From positions 1-64,000 of the forward strand of contig LT642150.1 of assembly GCA_900128585.1 (NCBI GenBank): 64,000 bases of DNA, given 5' to 3'. Under the pieces are notes generated by a model that had not been told where the DNA came from, did not search any database, and was given only the letters and a program-made list of their open reading frames with translations. Positions within the stretch are counted from its first letter, which is position 1, and every line of letters starts with the position of its first letter. Positions 9,292 through 19,162 of this stretch are shown here, piece by piece. Made by a program: the position numbers and the translations under genes. Source of the DNA: Stramenopiles sp. TOSAG23-3 (Eukaryota; Sar).

Positions 9292-10749
9292 TTATGGGAT
9301 TTTAGGATCATTCCATTTCCCATGAAGTGTCCAGTCAGTCGGTTTCTTCTTCTTCTTTCCCGCTTTTCGTTTTAGTTTTCTCCCTCGCCTTTCTATCTTT
9401 TTCGCCAAAGGGTTTACTGGTTTGCTCCCCTTTTTACCAGGCCTGACCTCTGATTCTTTTTTCTGAAACGGGTTGTAACTAGGTGCATGGCGTTGTGCCA
9501 TAAACTCCTTCAAGTTTTCTTTTTTTGGATTGGAGTGCCCCTGGAATCGTTTGCTACTTATTCCAAAGCCCCTCGGGGACATATTTCCGTTACCACGACG
9601 GGTCCGTGATGCAGTCGATGGCCGCGTAGGCCTGTTGTTAGAAATGGACATTCCATCCTTTGTGCTTTCCTTTGAAGAGCCCTTCGCATTCAGCCGTGAG
9701 GCAGCAGACGAGGGTCTCACCCTTCTTCTGTTGGGCGGTCTCGCGTTTCCTTCTTTACAGTCTCCCGCGTCGCCAGTTTCTGCCCACAGACCTGGGCGCT
9801 GGATTGCACTAGTACCAAATCCACAGCTGCGCATATCACGAGGGGAAACAAAGCGAAACTTTTTGTTGTTGAGTTTTGGAAAAGGGACGATAGTTTCTGT
9901 CATCGGCAGTTGGAACATTTGGGAACAAAAGGGGCATAATTTAACTTGGCTGTAAAGCTTCGTCCAGTTGTTCTTTAGAACCCTCGGCATTTGTACTTTG
10001 AAGGGGAAATCTTCTCGCTTTTTCCATATGGCACGAAGAGTCACACTACCGCATAAATTTTCGGGTGTAAACCGTCGCTCACAAAGAGCACAGTCCACGT
10101 CCATAACTCTTTTGCTCGTCCCTGCGACCTCTGCGTCCGCTTCTGCGCTCTCTGCCACATTTTCACCAGTGTTGTGCAGGTTGTTCTGCTTCTTCCGACT
10201 GACACCCCTATCTTTTCTTCGATACTGCGTGTTTGTGTACGTTTCCACATAACGAACGTGCTGGTGGTTCCCAAAGTTCTTCCACATTTTCACACCAAAC
10301 TTTTCCGTAAGTTTCTGAAGAAGCTTTTTCCGCTTATATTCCTTGTCCTGCTCATGTACGTTTTTTCTCTTCTCTTCCATCATTTCTTCCATCATCAGCT
10401 CCCTCCCCAGCCTAATGACTAGTTGCTTCGGCTCGCCATCGGTGGATAGATTTCTATCTTCCAACTCTTCAATTATAGCTCGCAATTCTGCTTTCTTGAT
10501 CACCCTGGGCTTTGCGACAGCCGTAAACTCACCCCCTTTGATTAGGGCAGCGTCAGCAGAGGACATACTCTGATATTTTCTTGGTGCTCGGCACTGCTGG
10601 CAGCCTAGTCTAGGTTTCGTTGCGCAATATTTTGACCCGTGCAGCCCAACAAATTCAACGCTGCCACTGCCGTTAAAAATATCGTCGTTCCTTGTTCTGG
10701 GGTCTAAGAGCATAGAATGCAAAACTCCGGTGGCGAAAAAGATGACCAT
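9292..10749 (-). CDS. Basic protein with SAP-like motif and two CxxC pairs
   Basis: 485 residues from the first ATG (10749). An internal ATG at 10564-10566 (MSSADAALIKGGEF) would give 424 residues and may be the real start, since the first 60 residues look less ordered. Residues around 85-115 (KKAELRAIIEELEDRNLSTD, then KQLVIRLGREL) resemble a SAP helix-turn-helix, a DNA/RNA-binding motif. The middle holds two Cys pairs, CALCERRF and CPFCSQMF, about 60 residues apart, which could bind one zinc ion. The C-terminal third is rich in Arg, Ser and Pro and ends in strongly basic runs that look like a nuclear or nucleolar signal. I infer a nuclear nucleic-acid-associated protein. I do not recognise the family. 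Confidence 0.8.
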   Translation of the reverse strand: MVIFFATGVLHSMLLDPRTRNDDIFNGSGSVEFVGLHGSKYCATKPRLGCQQCRAPRKYQSMSSADAALIKGGEFTAVAKPRVIKKAELRAIIEELEDRNLSTDGEPKQLVIRLGRELMMEEMMEEKRKNVHEQDKEYKRKKLLQKLTEKFGVKMWKNFGNHQHVRYVETYTNTQYRRKDRGVSRKKQNNLHNTGENVAESAEADAEVAGTSKRVMDVDCALCERRFTPENLCGSVTLRAIWKKREDFPFKVQMPRVLKNNWTKLYSQVKLCPFCSQMFQLPMTETIVPFPKLNNKKFRFVSPRDMRSCGFGTSAIQRPGLWAETGDAGDCKEGNARPPNRRRVRPSSAASRLNAKGSSKESTKDGMSISNNRPTRPSTASRTRRGNGNMSPRGFGISSKRFQGHSNPKKENLKEFMAQRHAPSYNPFQKKESEVRPGKKGSKPVNPLAKKIERRGRKLKRKAGKKKKKPTDWTLHGKWNDPKIP

Positions 10750-12005
10750 TCTGTACGATATATTATTATTATTTTTTTCTTTCTTTCATTTTATTTATAT
10801 AAAAAAAAAATGTGTAGTGTATTATTATTATTATTATTGTTTGTTATGATCATCATCATACCTATATAATACCTATTATACCTACATACAGTGTTTAGTA
10901 AAAGACGAGGTAGGAGGAGTGTCAAAATCATCGTCGCGAAGAATGGATTTGTATTAATTATAGTACTAATTAATATTGTATTTATTTTGGTTAAATGAAT
11001 AGGATTAGCATATTAGCATTAGCACTTTGCAGTAGTAAAACTCGATATATTATAATACAGAAATGACTGCTATTGTAGATTATGCACAATCCTACTAGGT
11101 TAGGTGTGAAACAGTTAAAACGGACTTCGGAAAATTCTTGTATAAATTCTGTAAAAATTTAACAGCTACATAACAAAGACGAATATCATCTCTACGTCAA
11201 GTGCATTGTTCACCTTCAAATAACTAACTAACTCTCAACATACAACACAGTAATAATGTAACTAATATGTCCAATAAAATACCAAAAAACCTGTCCGAAC
11301 GAAAAAAAGAAATGTAACAGTATAATCTAAAAAATTATAAAAAAACAATCAATCGAAACTACTACTGTAACAGAAGAGCTACTGTAGAAGACTAACAGAA
11401 GAGAAAACAAAACAAAACCAGCTCAGAGCAAAAAGCTGCAGAGCGAAGAGAAGAAAGAAGAAAGCGTTTTTAAAATCAGATGCTAGGCTATTTCGATGTT
11501 TTAATTTCCAAAATTTTGAACTTGCTATAATCATCCACTATTAGCCTTATATTATATTTATTGGTATTTTTTAATAAATAATAATAGTCGATGAAGTTAC
11601 TAAGTATTAATACAGTAGAATTAATAGTATGGTAAGTCCGTTAATAATATTCTCTCCTCTCCTCTTCTTTTATTCTTTCTTCTTCTTTCTTCTTCTTTTT
11701 TTCCCTTTCTTCTTCTTTCTTTCTTCTTCTTCTTTTTTTCCCTTTCTTCTTCTTCTTCTTCTTCTTCTTTTCATCTCGACAATAACAAATTTTATTATAA
11801 TGCTTCTACTACTACTATACTTTGTATAATATATTACTATTTCTTTGGAAGAAGCGGTCAGTGTTGGAAACAAGAAAATTGGATGAACGCGTCGGGAACA
11901 AACTTCTAAAGAAAAAGGTCTACACTTTATAAGGAAAATTGCTTGGCGATCGAGTTAATATACACACATAAATTCCTCGGAACCGACAAAAGAAAAAGAC
12001 GAATC
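10750..12005. other. 1.25 kb divergent intergenic region, simple sequence
   Basis: No gene supported. TAT/ATT runs lie next to the upstream gene. A C-depleted, A-rich stretch with many AAC/AGA units spans about 11100-11470, and a pyrimidine tract of TTC units spans about 11640-11775. The apparent frames over the tract are poly-Phe/Leu or poly-Lys/Arg artefacts. It contains the promoters of the genes on both sides. Confidence 0.6.
11640..11775. repeat. Polypyrimidine TTC/CTT tract
   Basis: About 135 bases almost purely C and T on the plus strand, built from TTC and TTTC units with short T runs. It is a low-complexity tract in the 5' region of the ankyrin gene at 12006. Confidence 0.8.
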
Positions 12006-12764
12006 ATGGATGAGTCAAGTGTTGTGTTGCCGTACCCAAATATGGTTACAGACTTCCTCAAACTTTGCCAGCTTGGTAATCTAAAAAATCTTAAAAATAT
12101 TGTTTATCCTGTTGAACCGTTGGGCGACGAAGAAGACGAAGAGGAAGAAGAGGTCCTTGATGCAGAAAAAGAGCCCGCTATTGATGTAAACATGTTAGAT
12201 GAAAAACAGATGCCAGGTATTTGTTTAGCTGCTCGTTCCGGACACGCCAAGGTAGTAGATTTCCTGATTGAGGCACACTGCGATATAGAAATGGCCGCTC
12301 CGGGAGGATTGCGGGCTATTCATCACTCTTGCAACAGCATACAAGAGGCTTGCCTGAGATCACTGGTTAACGCGGGAGCCGAAGTCAACTCAAAGGATGA
12401 CAATGGAAATACGCCGCTCTTCTGGGCAGCTTCACGCGGCGTGCTTGCGAACGCCCAAATACTCTTGCAAGCGAACGGAGACAAGACCGCCGTAAACAAT
12501 AATGGGGATACTCTTTTGCACCGCAGTGCAGCAAATGGCCACGTTATGATGTGTAAATTCTGGGTAAACAAATGCGAATTAGACGTAAATGCCCAAAATT
12601 CCATTGGTGACACCCCGTTGCATCTAGCAGTGAAGGCAGGCTTAGTTCAGATCGTCAATATTCTACTGGAGACTAATGCCGACAAATCGATAAAAAATAA
12701 GGAAGGGATGATCGCTGCTGAGTACGGAAGCATGCACGTAAACATTATGAAAGCCCTTGCTTAA
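12006..12764 (+). CDS. Ankyrin-repeat protein
   Basis: 252 residues from the ATG at 12006 (MDESSVVLPYPNM); the frame extends back to a TTG at 11943, which I reject. An acidic linker (DEEDEEEEEV) at about 40-50 precedes five ankyrin repeats running to the C-terminus. Visible repeat cores include ICLAARSGHAKVVDFLIE, NTPLFWAASRGVLANAQILL, DTLLHRSAANGHVMMCKF and DTPLHLAVKAGLVQIVNILL. No signal peptide, membrane segment or other domain is present, so it is probably a soluble protein-interaction module. The partner cannot be inferred. The size and layout resemble many small ankyrin-only proteins. Confidence 0.85.
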   Translation: MDESSVVLPYPNMVTDFLKLCQLGNLKNLKNIVYPVEPLGDEEDEEEEEVLDAEKEPAIDVNMLDEKQMPGICLAARSGHAKVVDFLIEAHCDIEMAAPGGLRAIHHSCNSIQEACLRSLVNAGAEVNSKDDNGNTPLFWAASRGVLANAQILLQANGDKTAVNNNGDTLLHRSAANGHVMMCKFWVNKCELDVNAQNSIGDTPLHLAVKAGLVQIVNILLETNADKSIKNKEGMIAAEYGSMHVNIMKALA

Positions 12765-13399
12765 GCTTTGAGCTTGCTTACAGAAAATTAGAAATTTGCA
12801 GAAGTATTGTTCGAGTAGACGCAGTAGAAAAGCAATTAAAGTCTTAAGTTTTTATTGTATAAGAGCCTTTATTTTGTTTTTATGAACAACATCTACCTGC
12901 GTGGTCGTGTGTGTGTGTGTGTTTTAATGTTTGTTGCTCTTGTTATCCTAATGTGCGTTTTTAAAAACTTCATCAATATTATGTACTATACAAATTGTAT
13001 CTAAATAATATTCCAGATCATCGACGGACGCAGGAGGTGCTGTGCGATTAAAATATCTGGTGTGTTGTCCTCGTATTATGATCAACCAAGTTCTTGATAG
13101 CAGGGGTGGGATATTATACTACCCATTACAATACAAGTAAGAAATGCCCCACCACTTCCCCACCACCGGACGACACGCACGTTTATTATACTGTTCACTA
13201 TTATTTTGTACACGGCGGTACGAAACAAATACTTTATACCTTCAATCAAAAGTAAGTATTATTCCATTAGTTTCATGTGTGAATTGATACCCAAAAGAGA
13301 GGCAGAAAAGAATTACAGCCGCCAACGAACACACACGCACGAGGAGAAAGCAAAGGTATTATCAAACCCCGTATCAAATAACCAGAAACAACACAAACG
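12765..13399. other. Intergenic
   Basis: No gene seen between two plus-strand genes. It includes a short GT microsatellite at about 12907-12922 and an A/C-rich stretch just before the next ATG, as expected for a eukaryotic leader. Confidence 0.55.
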
Positions 13400-14356
13400 A
13401 TGGCATCCCTTGCAGCCGGCGACGCCGACAAACTTGGTAAGTTGTCCGACAAGAAGTATAAGCAACAAGCAGTTTGGTTTTTAAACGCGTTTTGGGACGA
13501 ATACTTCACTGACGATGAGAAGAGAGAAAAGGTGTACGACTACTGTACAAAGATGATCAAACTCGATTCCAGAGGTGATGAAGGAAACGAGTTGGATGAG
13601 TTTAAAGCACATCAATTTCTGGAGAAAACAGAGGGTGCCCTGACGGTCGCAGCAATGCGCAAAGCGTTGAAAGATATTGACATTGACTTCAACAAAAAAG
13701 TCTCTTTGACAGAATTCTTGATCTACTGCTACAAGGCAGACGTACACGCGCTAGTATGTGCCCCTCAGACATCGGACAAGGAAGCGGCCGCAGCGCTTTC
13801 AGCAGCCCAAGAAGAAGTCGACAAGGCTATGAGCCAGGCGACCGTGGCAAAAACTGCCGCTGACGCTGCCGCGAAGGCCCACAACGAGGCCACGAAAGCA
13901 GAAGAGGTCGCCAAGGAAGCGCTTGCGGACTTAGAGGCTCAACAAAAGGCCTTCGACGACAAAGTTGCACTGCTGACAACGACCGGTGAAAACATGGAAC
14001 TTGGTATTGTGAAAAGAAACAGGGCCAAACAAGAACTGGCTATGTTGAAAGCCAAGGATCCGTTGCCGTTGGATCGGGCTAAAATCAACCAAGGAGCCGC
14101 TGTTCGTAAAGTAAAAAAAGCAAGAAAGAAGGCGGAGAAGACTGCAGCAGCGTCGAAGGAAGAGTACGCAAAGGCGAATGAAGCATTCAAAAAGGCGGAA
14201 ACTGACTTGGCAGTGATCGCAAAGCAAACCAAAGGCGCAGGCCAGGGTACTCTGTGGTTTATGCAGCGCGAATTGGCCGAAGCCAAGAAGTACATGACCC
14301 CGAAGCAGTTGAAGAAGAGCGACGAAGAACTCATGAAAAAAATGGGTGGCTTTTAA
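13400..14356 (+). CDS. ABP34-like actin-bundling protein (EF-hand plus coiled coil)
   Basis: 318 residues. The N-terminal 110 residues resemble the conserved head of the Dictyostelium 34 kDa actin-bundling protein: KQQAVWFLNAFW at 21-32, DEGNELDEFKAHQFLE near 60-75, and an EF-hand-like loop at 94-105 (Asp94, Asp96, Asn98, Glu105) followed by FLIYCYKAD. Residues about 125-310 are an Ala/Lys/Glu-rich coiled coil with heptad-like spacing, which in ABP34-type proteins supports actin binding. I infer calcium-modulated cross-linking of actin filaments in the cytoplasm. The codons are noticeably GC-richer and more regular than in its neighbours, which suggests high expression. The family assignment comes from remembered motif order and has not been tested by a search. 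Confidence 0.7.
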   Translation: MASLAAGDADKLGKLSDKKYKQQAVWFLNAFWDEYFTDDEKREKVYDYCTKMIKLDSRGDEGNELDEFKAHQFLEKTEGALTVAAMRKALKDIDIDFNKKVSLTEFLIYCYKADVHALVCAPQTSDKEAAAALSAAQEEVDKAMSQATVAKTAADAAAKAHNEATKAEEVAKEALADLEAQQKAFDDKVALLTTTGENMELGIVKRNRAKQELAMLKAKDPLPLDRAKINQGAAVRKVKKARKKAEKTAAASKEEYAKANEAFKKAETDLAVIAKQTKGAGQGTLWFMQRELAEAKKYMTPKQLKKSDEELMKKMGGF

Positions 14357-15404
14357 ATCTGTTCGGCAATGAAGCATTTGTGATAAGTCAGCGCATTGCA
14401 TATTATATGGATCCATTTCCACCAATCGCAGGTATCTTAAAGACGCTTGAACCCCCCCCTATCAATCAATGCATAGTGCGGTTGTTTATATATACATCCG
14501 TTTTAATTTATCTCTTCCTTATTTTTTAATTGAAATTGTAAGTGTTGTGTTGTAAATTAACAAGAATTCTAAAGATAACATAAATCTGAATCGATTACTT
14601 ATGTTACTCTATCTATCTATATCTATCTACTATAGTATATTATTATATTAATAATATTCTTCTTCATTTAAAAAAAAATTCTTCTTCTTCTTTGTTGTTG
14701 GTTGTGTTTTGTTGTTTGTTGCTTTTCACATTATTTAGACGACTAATAGTCTAATAGACACTATAAGTATTATTTTATTATTTAGGGGGCTGTATTCAGA
14801 TTTTTGTGTTGGATCCATTTTCTAGTGGTCTAGCTATCGACCACCATTATATTGTTACAGCATCCACTTAATTTCATATTTTATAATAAAAAATAATAGA
14901 CTAATAATGGAAAATATATTTTATTATTACTGTATTGTATCTTTATTATAATAAAAATAATATATAATAAAAATAATATTTTTTTTCTTTCACCTCCTCG
15001 TACCTCTCCTCCTCTTTCTCTCTCTCTCTTCCCTTTTTTTTTTTTCGAGGGTCGTCGTTTCGTTTGTTGTTTGTTGTTTTTGTTGTTTTTCGATTTTTTT
15101 TTACAGCTGGTGTGGAGGAGTGTGGGTGGAGGAGGACTGAATTTTAATTTTTGGTTGCTTCAATTTTATTATTATTCGTACCTAGTCGTCGTGTCGTAAT
15201 AAACGTATGAAATATATATTTTTTATCATCTTTCATATTAATATTATACTATCTATAGTCCTATAAACCAATAAAAGGATATTTGTGACAGCACAAGATT
15301 ATTTATGAACTCGTGAGTTGAAAATTGTTGCTCTTTGCAACAGGGCGTAGCAATATAATATACCAGCAAAGTTCGAATATAAACCGGCAAAAGTATCGCT
15401 ATAA
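14357..15404. other. 1 kb intergenic, AT-rich
   Basis: No gene seen. It includes a copy of the 10-mer TAGACGACTA (14736-14745), long TTATTA runs at 14880-14980, CT-rich sequence near 15000-15045 and TTTGTTG units near 15060-15090. Confidence 0.55.
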
Positions 15405-16289
15405 ATGAAACGAGGGGCTTCTTTGGGTTGGGCATTTCTCGCAATAGCATCTTTGGTGTGCGTTGTAAATCCATTGGCATCGGCGGCTGAGAGCAGCACG
15501 GCCAAAGATAAAATCGTGTTGGGCCCGAATGCGAAGCTAGTGAATGAATTTATTCAGGCGGTAGGCAACGATGCTGAAGCGGCGAAGTTATTTTTGAAAA
15601 ATAACAAAGATTTTTTGAAAGATGGAGAAGGTAGCACTGCTTTAGTGGAGTCTGCAAAACGTGGGCACGGAAGGGTCGTTGAAGTACTGCTATCCAAGGG
15701 TGCGAACATACAGGGCAGCGACAGCAAAGGGAGAACTGCTGTACACTTTGCCGCGCTTTGCTCCAAGCAGCACCATGTTCGACATGGAATATGCCCAGAG
15801 GAAGTTGGATACAAGGGCGAAGAGTACGATTCCCACCACGACACCATGGAGCGTTTGGTACGATTTGAAGGGTCTCCTATGGACGCGGTAGATGATGAAG
15901 GTCGAACGGCGCTAATGTATGCGGCAATGCAAGGGCATAGTGATATTGTAGATGTCTTGCTGGAAAATGGTGCCGATCCTACGATCTCGGATAAGTCTGG
16001 CTGGTCTGCAATATTTTATTGTGCCCTGTACAACCGAGAAAAAATATTGGAAAAGTTGCTAAAAGACGGTAGGACGGACATCAATTCCAAAGATCTTATG
16101 GGGTACGTTCCGCTTGTGACGGCCAGTGAACAGGGCTGGAAGCAGTCCGTCCTTATCCTTCTTTCATTTGGTGCCAACCCCCTTATCAAGTGCCGCAACG
16201 GCAAGTTGCCCAGTGAACACGCACGTGGTTTTGGGCACACCGAAATCGCAGAAATTCTGCAAGAATATGAAAGGAGAAGTGAGCTCTAG
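15405..16289 (+). CDS. Ankyrin-repeat protein with signal peptide
   Basis: 294 residues from an ATG at 15405. Residues 1-27 form a clear signal peptide (basic start MKRG, hydrophobic core WAFLAIASLVCVV, cleavage after ASA). Residues about 60-285 are ankyrin repeats, including STALVESAKRGHGRVVEVLL, RTALMYAAMQGHSDIVDVLL and YVPLVTASEQGWKQSVLILL; one unit carries a His/Cys-containing insertion (SKQHHVRHGICPEE). No transmembrane segment follows. The chain ends in Arg-Ser-Glu-Leu, which is close to the KDEL class of ER retrieval signals. Ankyrin proteins are normally cytosolic, so a lumenal location would be unusual. Lumenal placement is inferred from the two end signals. Confidence 0.85.
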   Translation: MKRGASLGWAFLAIASLVCVVNPLASAAESSTAKDKIVLGPNAKLVNEFIQAVGNDAEAAKLFLKNNKDFLKDGEGSTALVESAKRGHGRVVEVLLSKGANIQGSDSKGRTAVHFAALCSKQHHVRHGICPEEVGYKGEEYDSHHDTMERLVRFEGSPMDAVDDEGRTALMYAAMQGHSDIVDVLLENGADPTISDKSGWSAIFYCALYNREKILEKLLKDGRTDINSKDLMGYVPLVTASEQGWKQSVLILLSFGANPLIKCRNGKLPSEHARGFGHTEIAEILQEYERRSEL

Positions 16290-16494
16290 AGCGGGATTGC
16301 GCACCGCAAAACACAGTGCTCACTTGAACGTAAATTGCACACGTAGTGTGGCGTGTGACACACGTCAAGGCAGTTATCTAAGCAAAATTTAAATTCCGTA
16401 CGTACGAATTATTTGTATGGATTCTTATACTAGACGCGAACAGATGGTAGCCTTTCCCTTTTTATTTTATACTTGTAGCCGTGAAGTGTGCGTT

Positions 16495-18192
16495 TTAATC
16501 CCCGCTCTTCTTCCCGCCACCAACGTCAACATGCAGCACATCTAGCTGAAGTATATCGGATTCACAACCTAGCAGTTGTCCAACACTCGGGCTAGTCCGC
16601 CCCAAATCGCCGTGCACAAATTCCTTCACGTAGGTCCCCGACGATGTCACCAGCGTAAGCATAAAAGACCGCTGATTCAACCACTTCGTCTTCATCTCAT
16701 GGATAATTTTTGGACGTTCCATAACCGTTCTACGGTGCAACACCCGTAAAGGGGTATTTTGCAATATCTGCATATCAGTTTTTGAGTCCAGTTTCTGCCG
16801 CAGTAGAACGGGCGTGATCGGTTGGGATGTGTAACAGACACAGCAGTAGGTTTTCTTTTTCTCTTCGGTATCTACCTCTAAAGTCTCCTTGTCCCCATTT
16901 CTATTCCAATACAAAAGCTTGGATTCTACGTCGCTGGTGTTTTCATTGGAAGCGCGTTCTAAGCCGGGAATTTTAGGTTCCATACGAACGGGGCACTTCT
17001 TGGGGCTGCACAACTCGATTGCGTAAGGCCGACCGGCTCCCAGCATCCTGACATCGATATCTTCTCTTCCCGAGGAATGGAATTTGTACGTTTCGCAACC
17101 ATAAGATTCTGATATGCTATCGCACAAGAGCTCTTGAACCGAAGATTTTCCGACCCGCTGCCCTGAAATGAACCAAGGTGACTGAGGTAGGCCCCGCAAA
17201 AATTTTAAATAGTGCCCGTGCAAAAATATGGGAGGGCGGGATATCTGTACTGTCAAACAAGCGCTGGGTTTCCACGCAGGTGTAAGCGAATAGTGGGTTC
17301 TCATCAGCTGGCTTTGGGCAGAAAACACTGTGTTCTTCCGCCTGCATGTCTTCAAAAATGCATCAATAGACCTTTGCAAATCGATGCTTGACGATGCCAT
17401 CTTCCTTTTGCTTTTGAAGCCAAGCCTTTGCCTCTTCGCCGACGGTTGTTCTTGATCAGCTGCATCTGTATTATCCTCAACACCATTTTCAACTCGGCGA
17501 GTCACAACAGTGATATCGTTTTGAAACTTCTGGCTCATTGCCTCGTTGCCATCGAACGCAAACGAAACCTGAATGTGCAGCTGTGAAAATTTCGCTATAC
17601 TCGAATCATCGTCATTTTGAGTTTGTGCCCCCTGCCCCATCTCCAATACCTTCTCACACGCCCGAATTCCTGTTGAGCGCATAATCTCCCGTGCAATCGA
17701 TTTTACGGACGGGAAAAAGTCAAAATTACCCCCTGGCAGCGTCTCTGAAGGGGTGCTGCTGTGATACCACTGCCAAAACGTGAAGGTTCTCGCCACTACG
17801 TACGGGGGTAGTCCGATATTCAGTGAAATGTGGTCCATGTACCATTCGTACCCAGAGTTGTCTATCGAGTCCGCAACTTTTGAAGCTGAAGAAAAGATTT
17901 CACTGGTCTCCAAAATTCCCAAGCACAACGCGCACATCTCTTCCTTTTCCTCATCTTTTTTCCCTCCAAACAAACGCTGAACAACACCTAAAGGAAGTTC
18001 CCGTTCCTTTATTTGAGAACGAATGCTCTCCAGTAACAACTCATCGCTATCTAGCAAGTACACACCCGAATCCGATGGCAACAAAAGGCAGCAACGACAG
18101 AAACACCTTGGGCAAATGTACGGAAACTCACCCGACTCTGATATCACCTCGTTTAGGGCACGTTCGTTTACGCTGGGAGAGCTGGAAGACAT
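16495..18192 (-). CDS. PUS10: tRNA pseudouridine synthase Pus10
   Basis: 565 residues. PUS10 makes pseudouridine 54/55 in the T-loop of tRNA. The diagnostic catalytic motif GREDIDVRMLGAGRP lies near residues 375-389, with catalytic Asp380, and is followed by YAIEL. The preceding THUMP-containing half shows PIFLHGHYLKFLRGLPQSPW, the PUS10-type substrate motif. The N-terminus has the zinc-type cysteines CPRCFCRCC (near 27-35) and a CALC pair about 60 residues on. The C-terminus (FVHGDLGRTSPSVGQLLGCE) matches the end of the PUS10 catalytic fold. The length is near the human enzyme (529). It acts in nucleus and cytoplasm in animals; the site here is unknown. It is convergent with the signal-peptide ankyrin gene, 205 bases apart. 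Confidence 0.92.
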   Translation of the reverse strand: MSSSSPSVNERALNEVISESGEFPYICPRCFCRCCLLLPSDSGVYLLDSDELLLESIRSQIKERELPLGVVQRLFGGKKDEEKEEMCALCLGILETSEIFSSASKVADSIDNSGYEWYMDHISLNIGLPPYVVARTFTFWQWYHSSTPSETLPGGNFDFFPSVKSIAREIMRSTGIRACEKVLEMGQGAQTQNDDDSSIAKFSQLHIQVSFAFDGNEAMSQKFQNDITVVTRRVENGVEDNTDAADQEQPSAKRQRLGFKSKRKMASSSIDLQRSIDAFLKTCRRKNTVFSAQSQLMRTHYSLTPAWKPSACLTVQISRPPIFLHGHYLKFLRGLPQSPWFISGQRVGKSSVQELLCDSISESYGCETYKFHSSGREDIDVRMLGAGRPYAIELCSPKKCPVRMEPKIPGLERASNENTSDVESKLLYWNRNGDKETLEVDTEEKKKTYCCVCYTSQPITPVLLRQKLDSKTDMQILQNTPLRVLHRRTVMERPKIIHEMKTKWLNQRSFMLTLVTSSGTYVKEFVHGDLGRTSPSVGQLLGCESDILQLDVLHVDVGGGKKSGD

Positions 18193-19162
18193 GACGATAC
18201 TTCTACAACAACTCTTATACGAAGAGTAAATAACGCCAAATATGCCTTCTATTTATTATTCTATTTAAATATTCCCATGCCTATGTATTGGAAAAAGATC
18301 AATACATGCGATTACATATTATAAAACAAAAACAACAAAACAAAAAATTGTTATTGATTGTGTATTTTTTAATAAAATATCATAAAATAATATATATAAT
18401 AAAAAAAAAAATAATATTTTATTCATCATCACATTTTAAAATACTAATACTACAGTATGTAATACAGTAATAATAAAAAAAAAATAAAAAAATAATAAGA
18501 ATAAAAAAAATGGTTGGTCGGACCGAGCAAGAAGAAGAAGAAAGAAGCGCAGCGGATAAAAATTGAGGAGGAGGAGAGGGGAGAGGAGGAGGGAGGAGAG
18601 GAAGAATGTCGATCGACGGCAAATAGAAGAATCTTAAAAAATTTATTTATACTACGAGTACACACCATCTCATGAATGAATATTAATTTAAAATAATATA
18701 TTTATATTAGACTAAGTAGTATAATATGTTGTAGAACGACTATTATTATTTTATTATTCGTCTTCTATTATAATACGTAGTCTAATAATAATAATATTGA
18801 TGATGATGATTTTGATATTTTTATTTGTGTTGTTTTTTTGTTTGATATTTTTTATTTTATTATTACTGTATTATTATTATTATTAGCTATTCTAGACCAG
18901 TGTCCCGTCGTCGTCGTCGGTCTTCTAATGTAAGTAATAATTAACAATTAATACGGTTTCACATACGGTTTCACATGTATATATACACACATATATATTG
19001 TTATTTGAAAGGTTTATTGAAGATAGAAGTAAAGGTTTGATTTTGGAAATTTCCGTCTACATTCGCTCCATTCTTTTAAGAAGAGTTGAATGAAAGGATT
19101 GCGAATCTTTGGTTGGAGGGAAACAGTTTGGAACCACCGTAACGAATACACCCGGGGAGACA
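18193..19162. other. 970-base divergent spacer
   Basis: No gene. It is AT-rich with A/T runs (18380-18510), a purine-rich GAG/GGA tract at about 18555-18605, and ATT microsatellite-like runs at 18790-18890. A tandem pair of ACGGTTTCACAT occurs at 18953-18976. It separates the divergent PUS10 and SLY1 genes. Confidence 0.55.
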
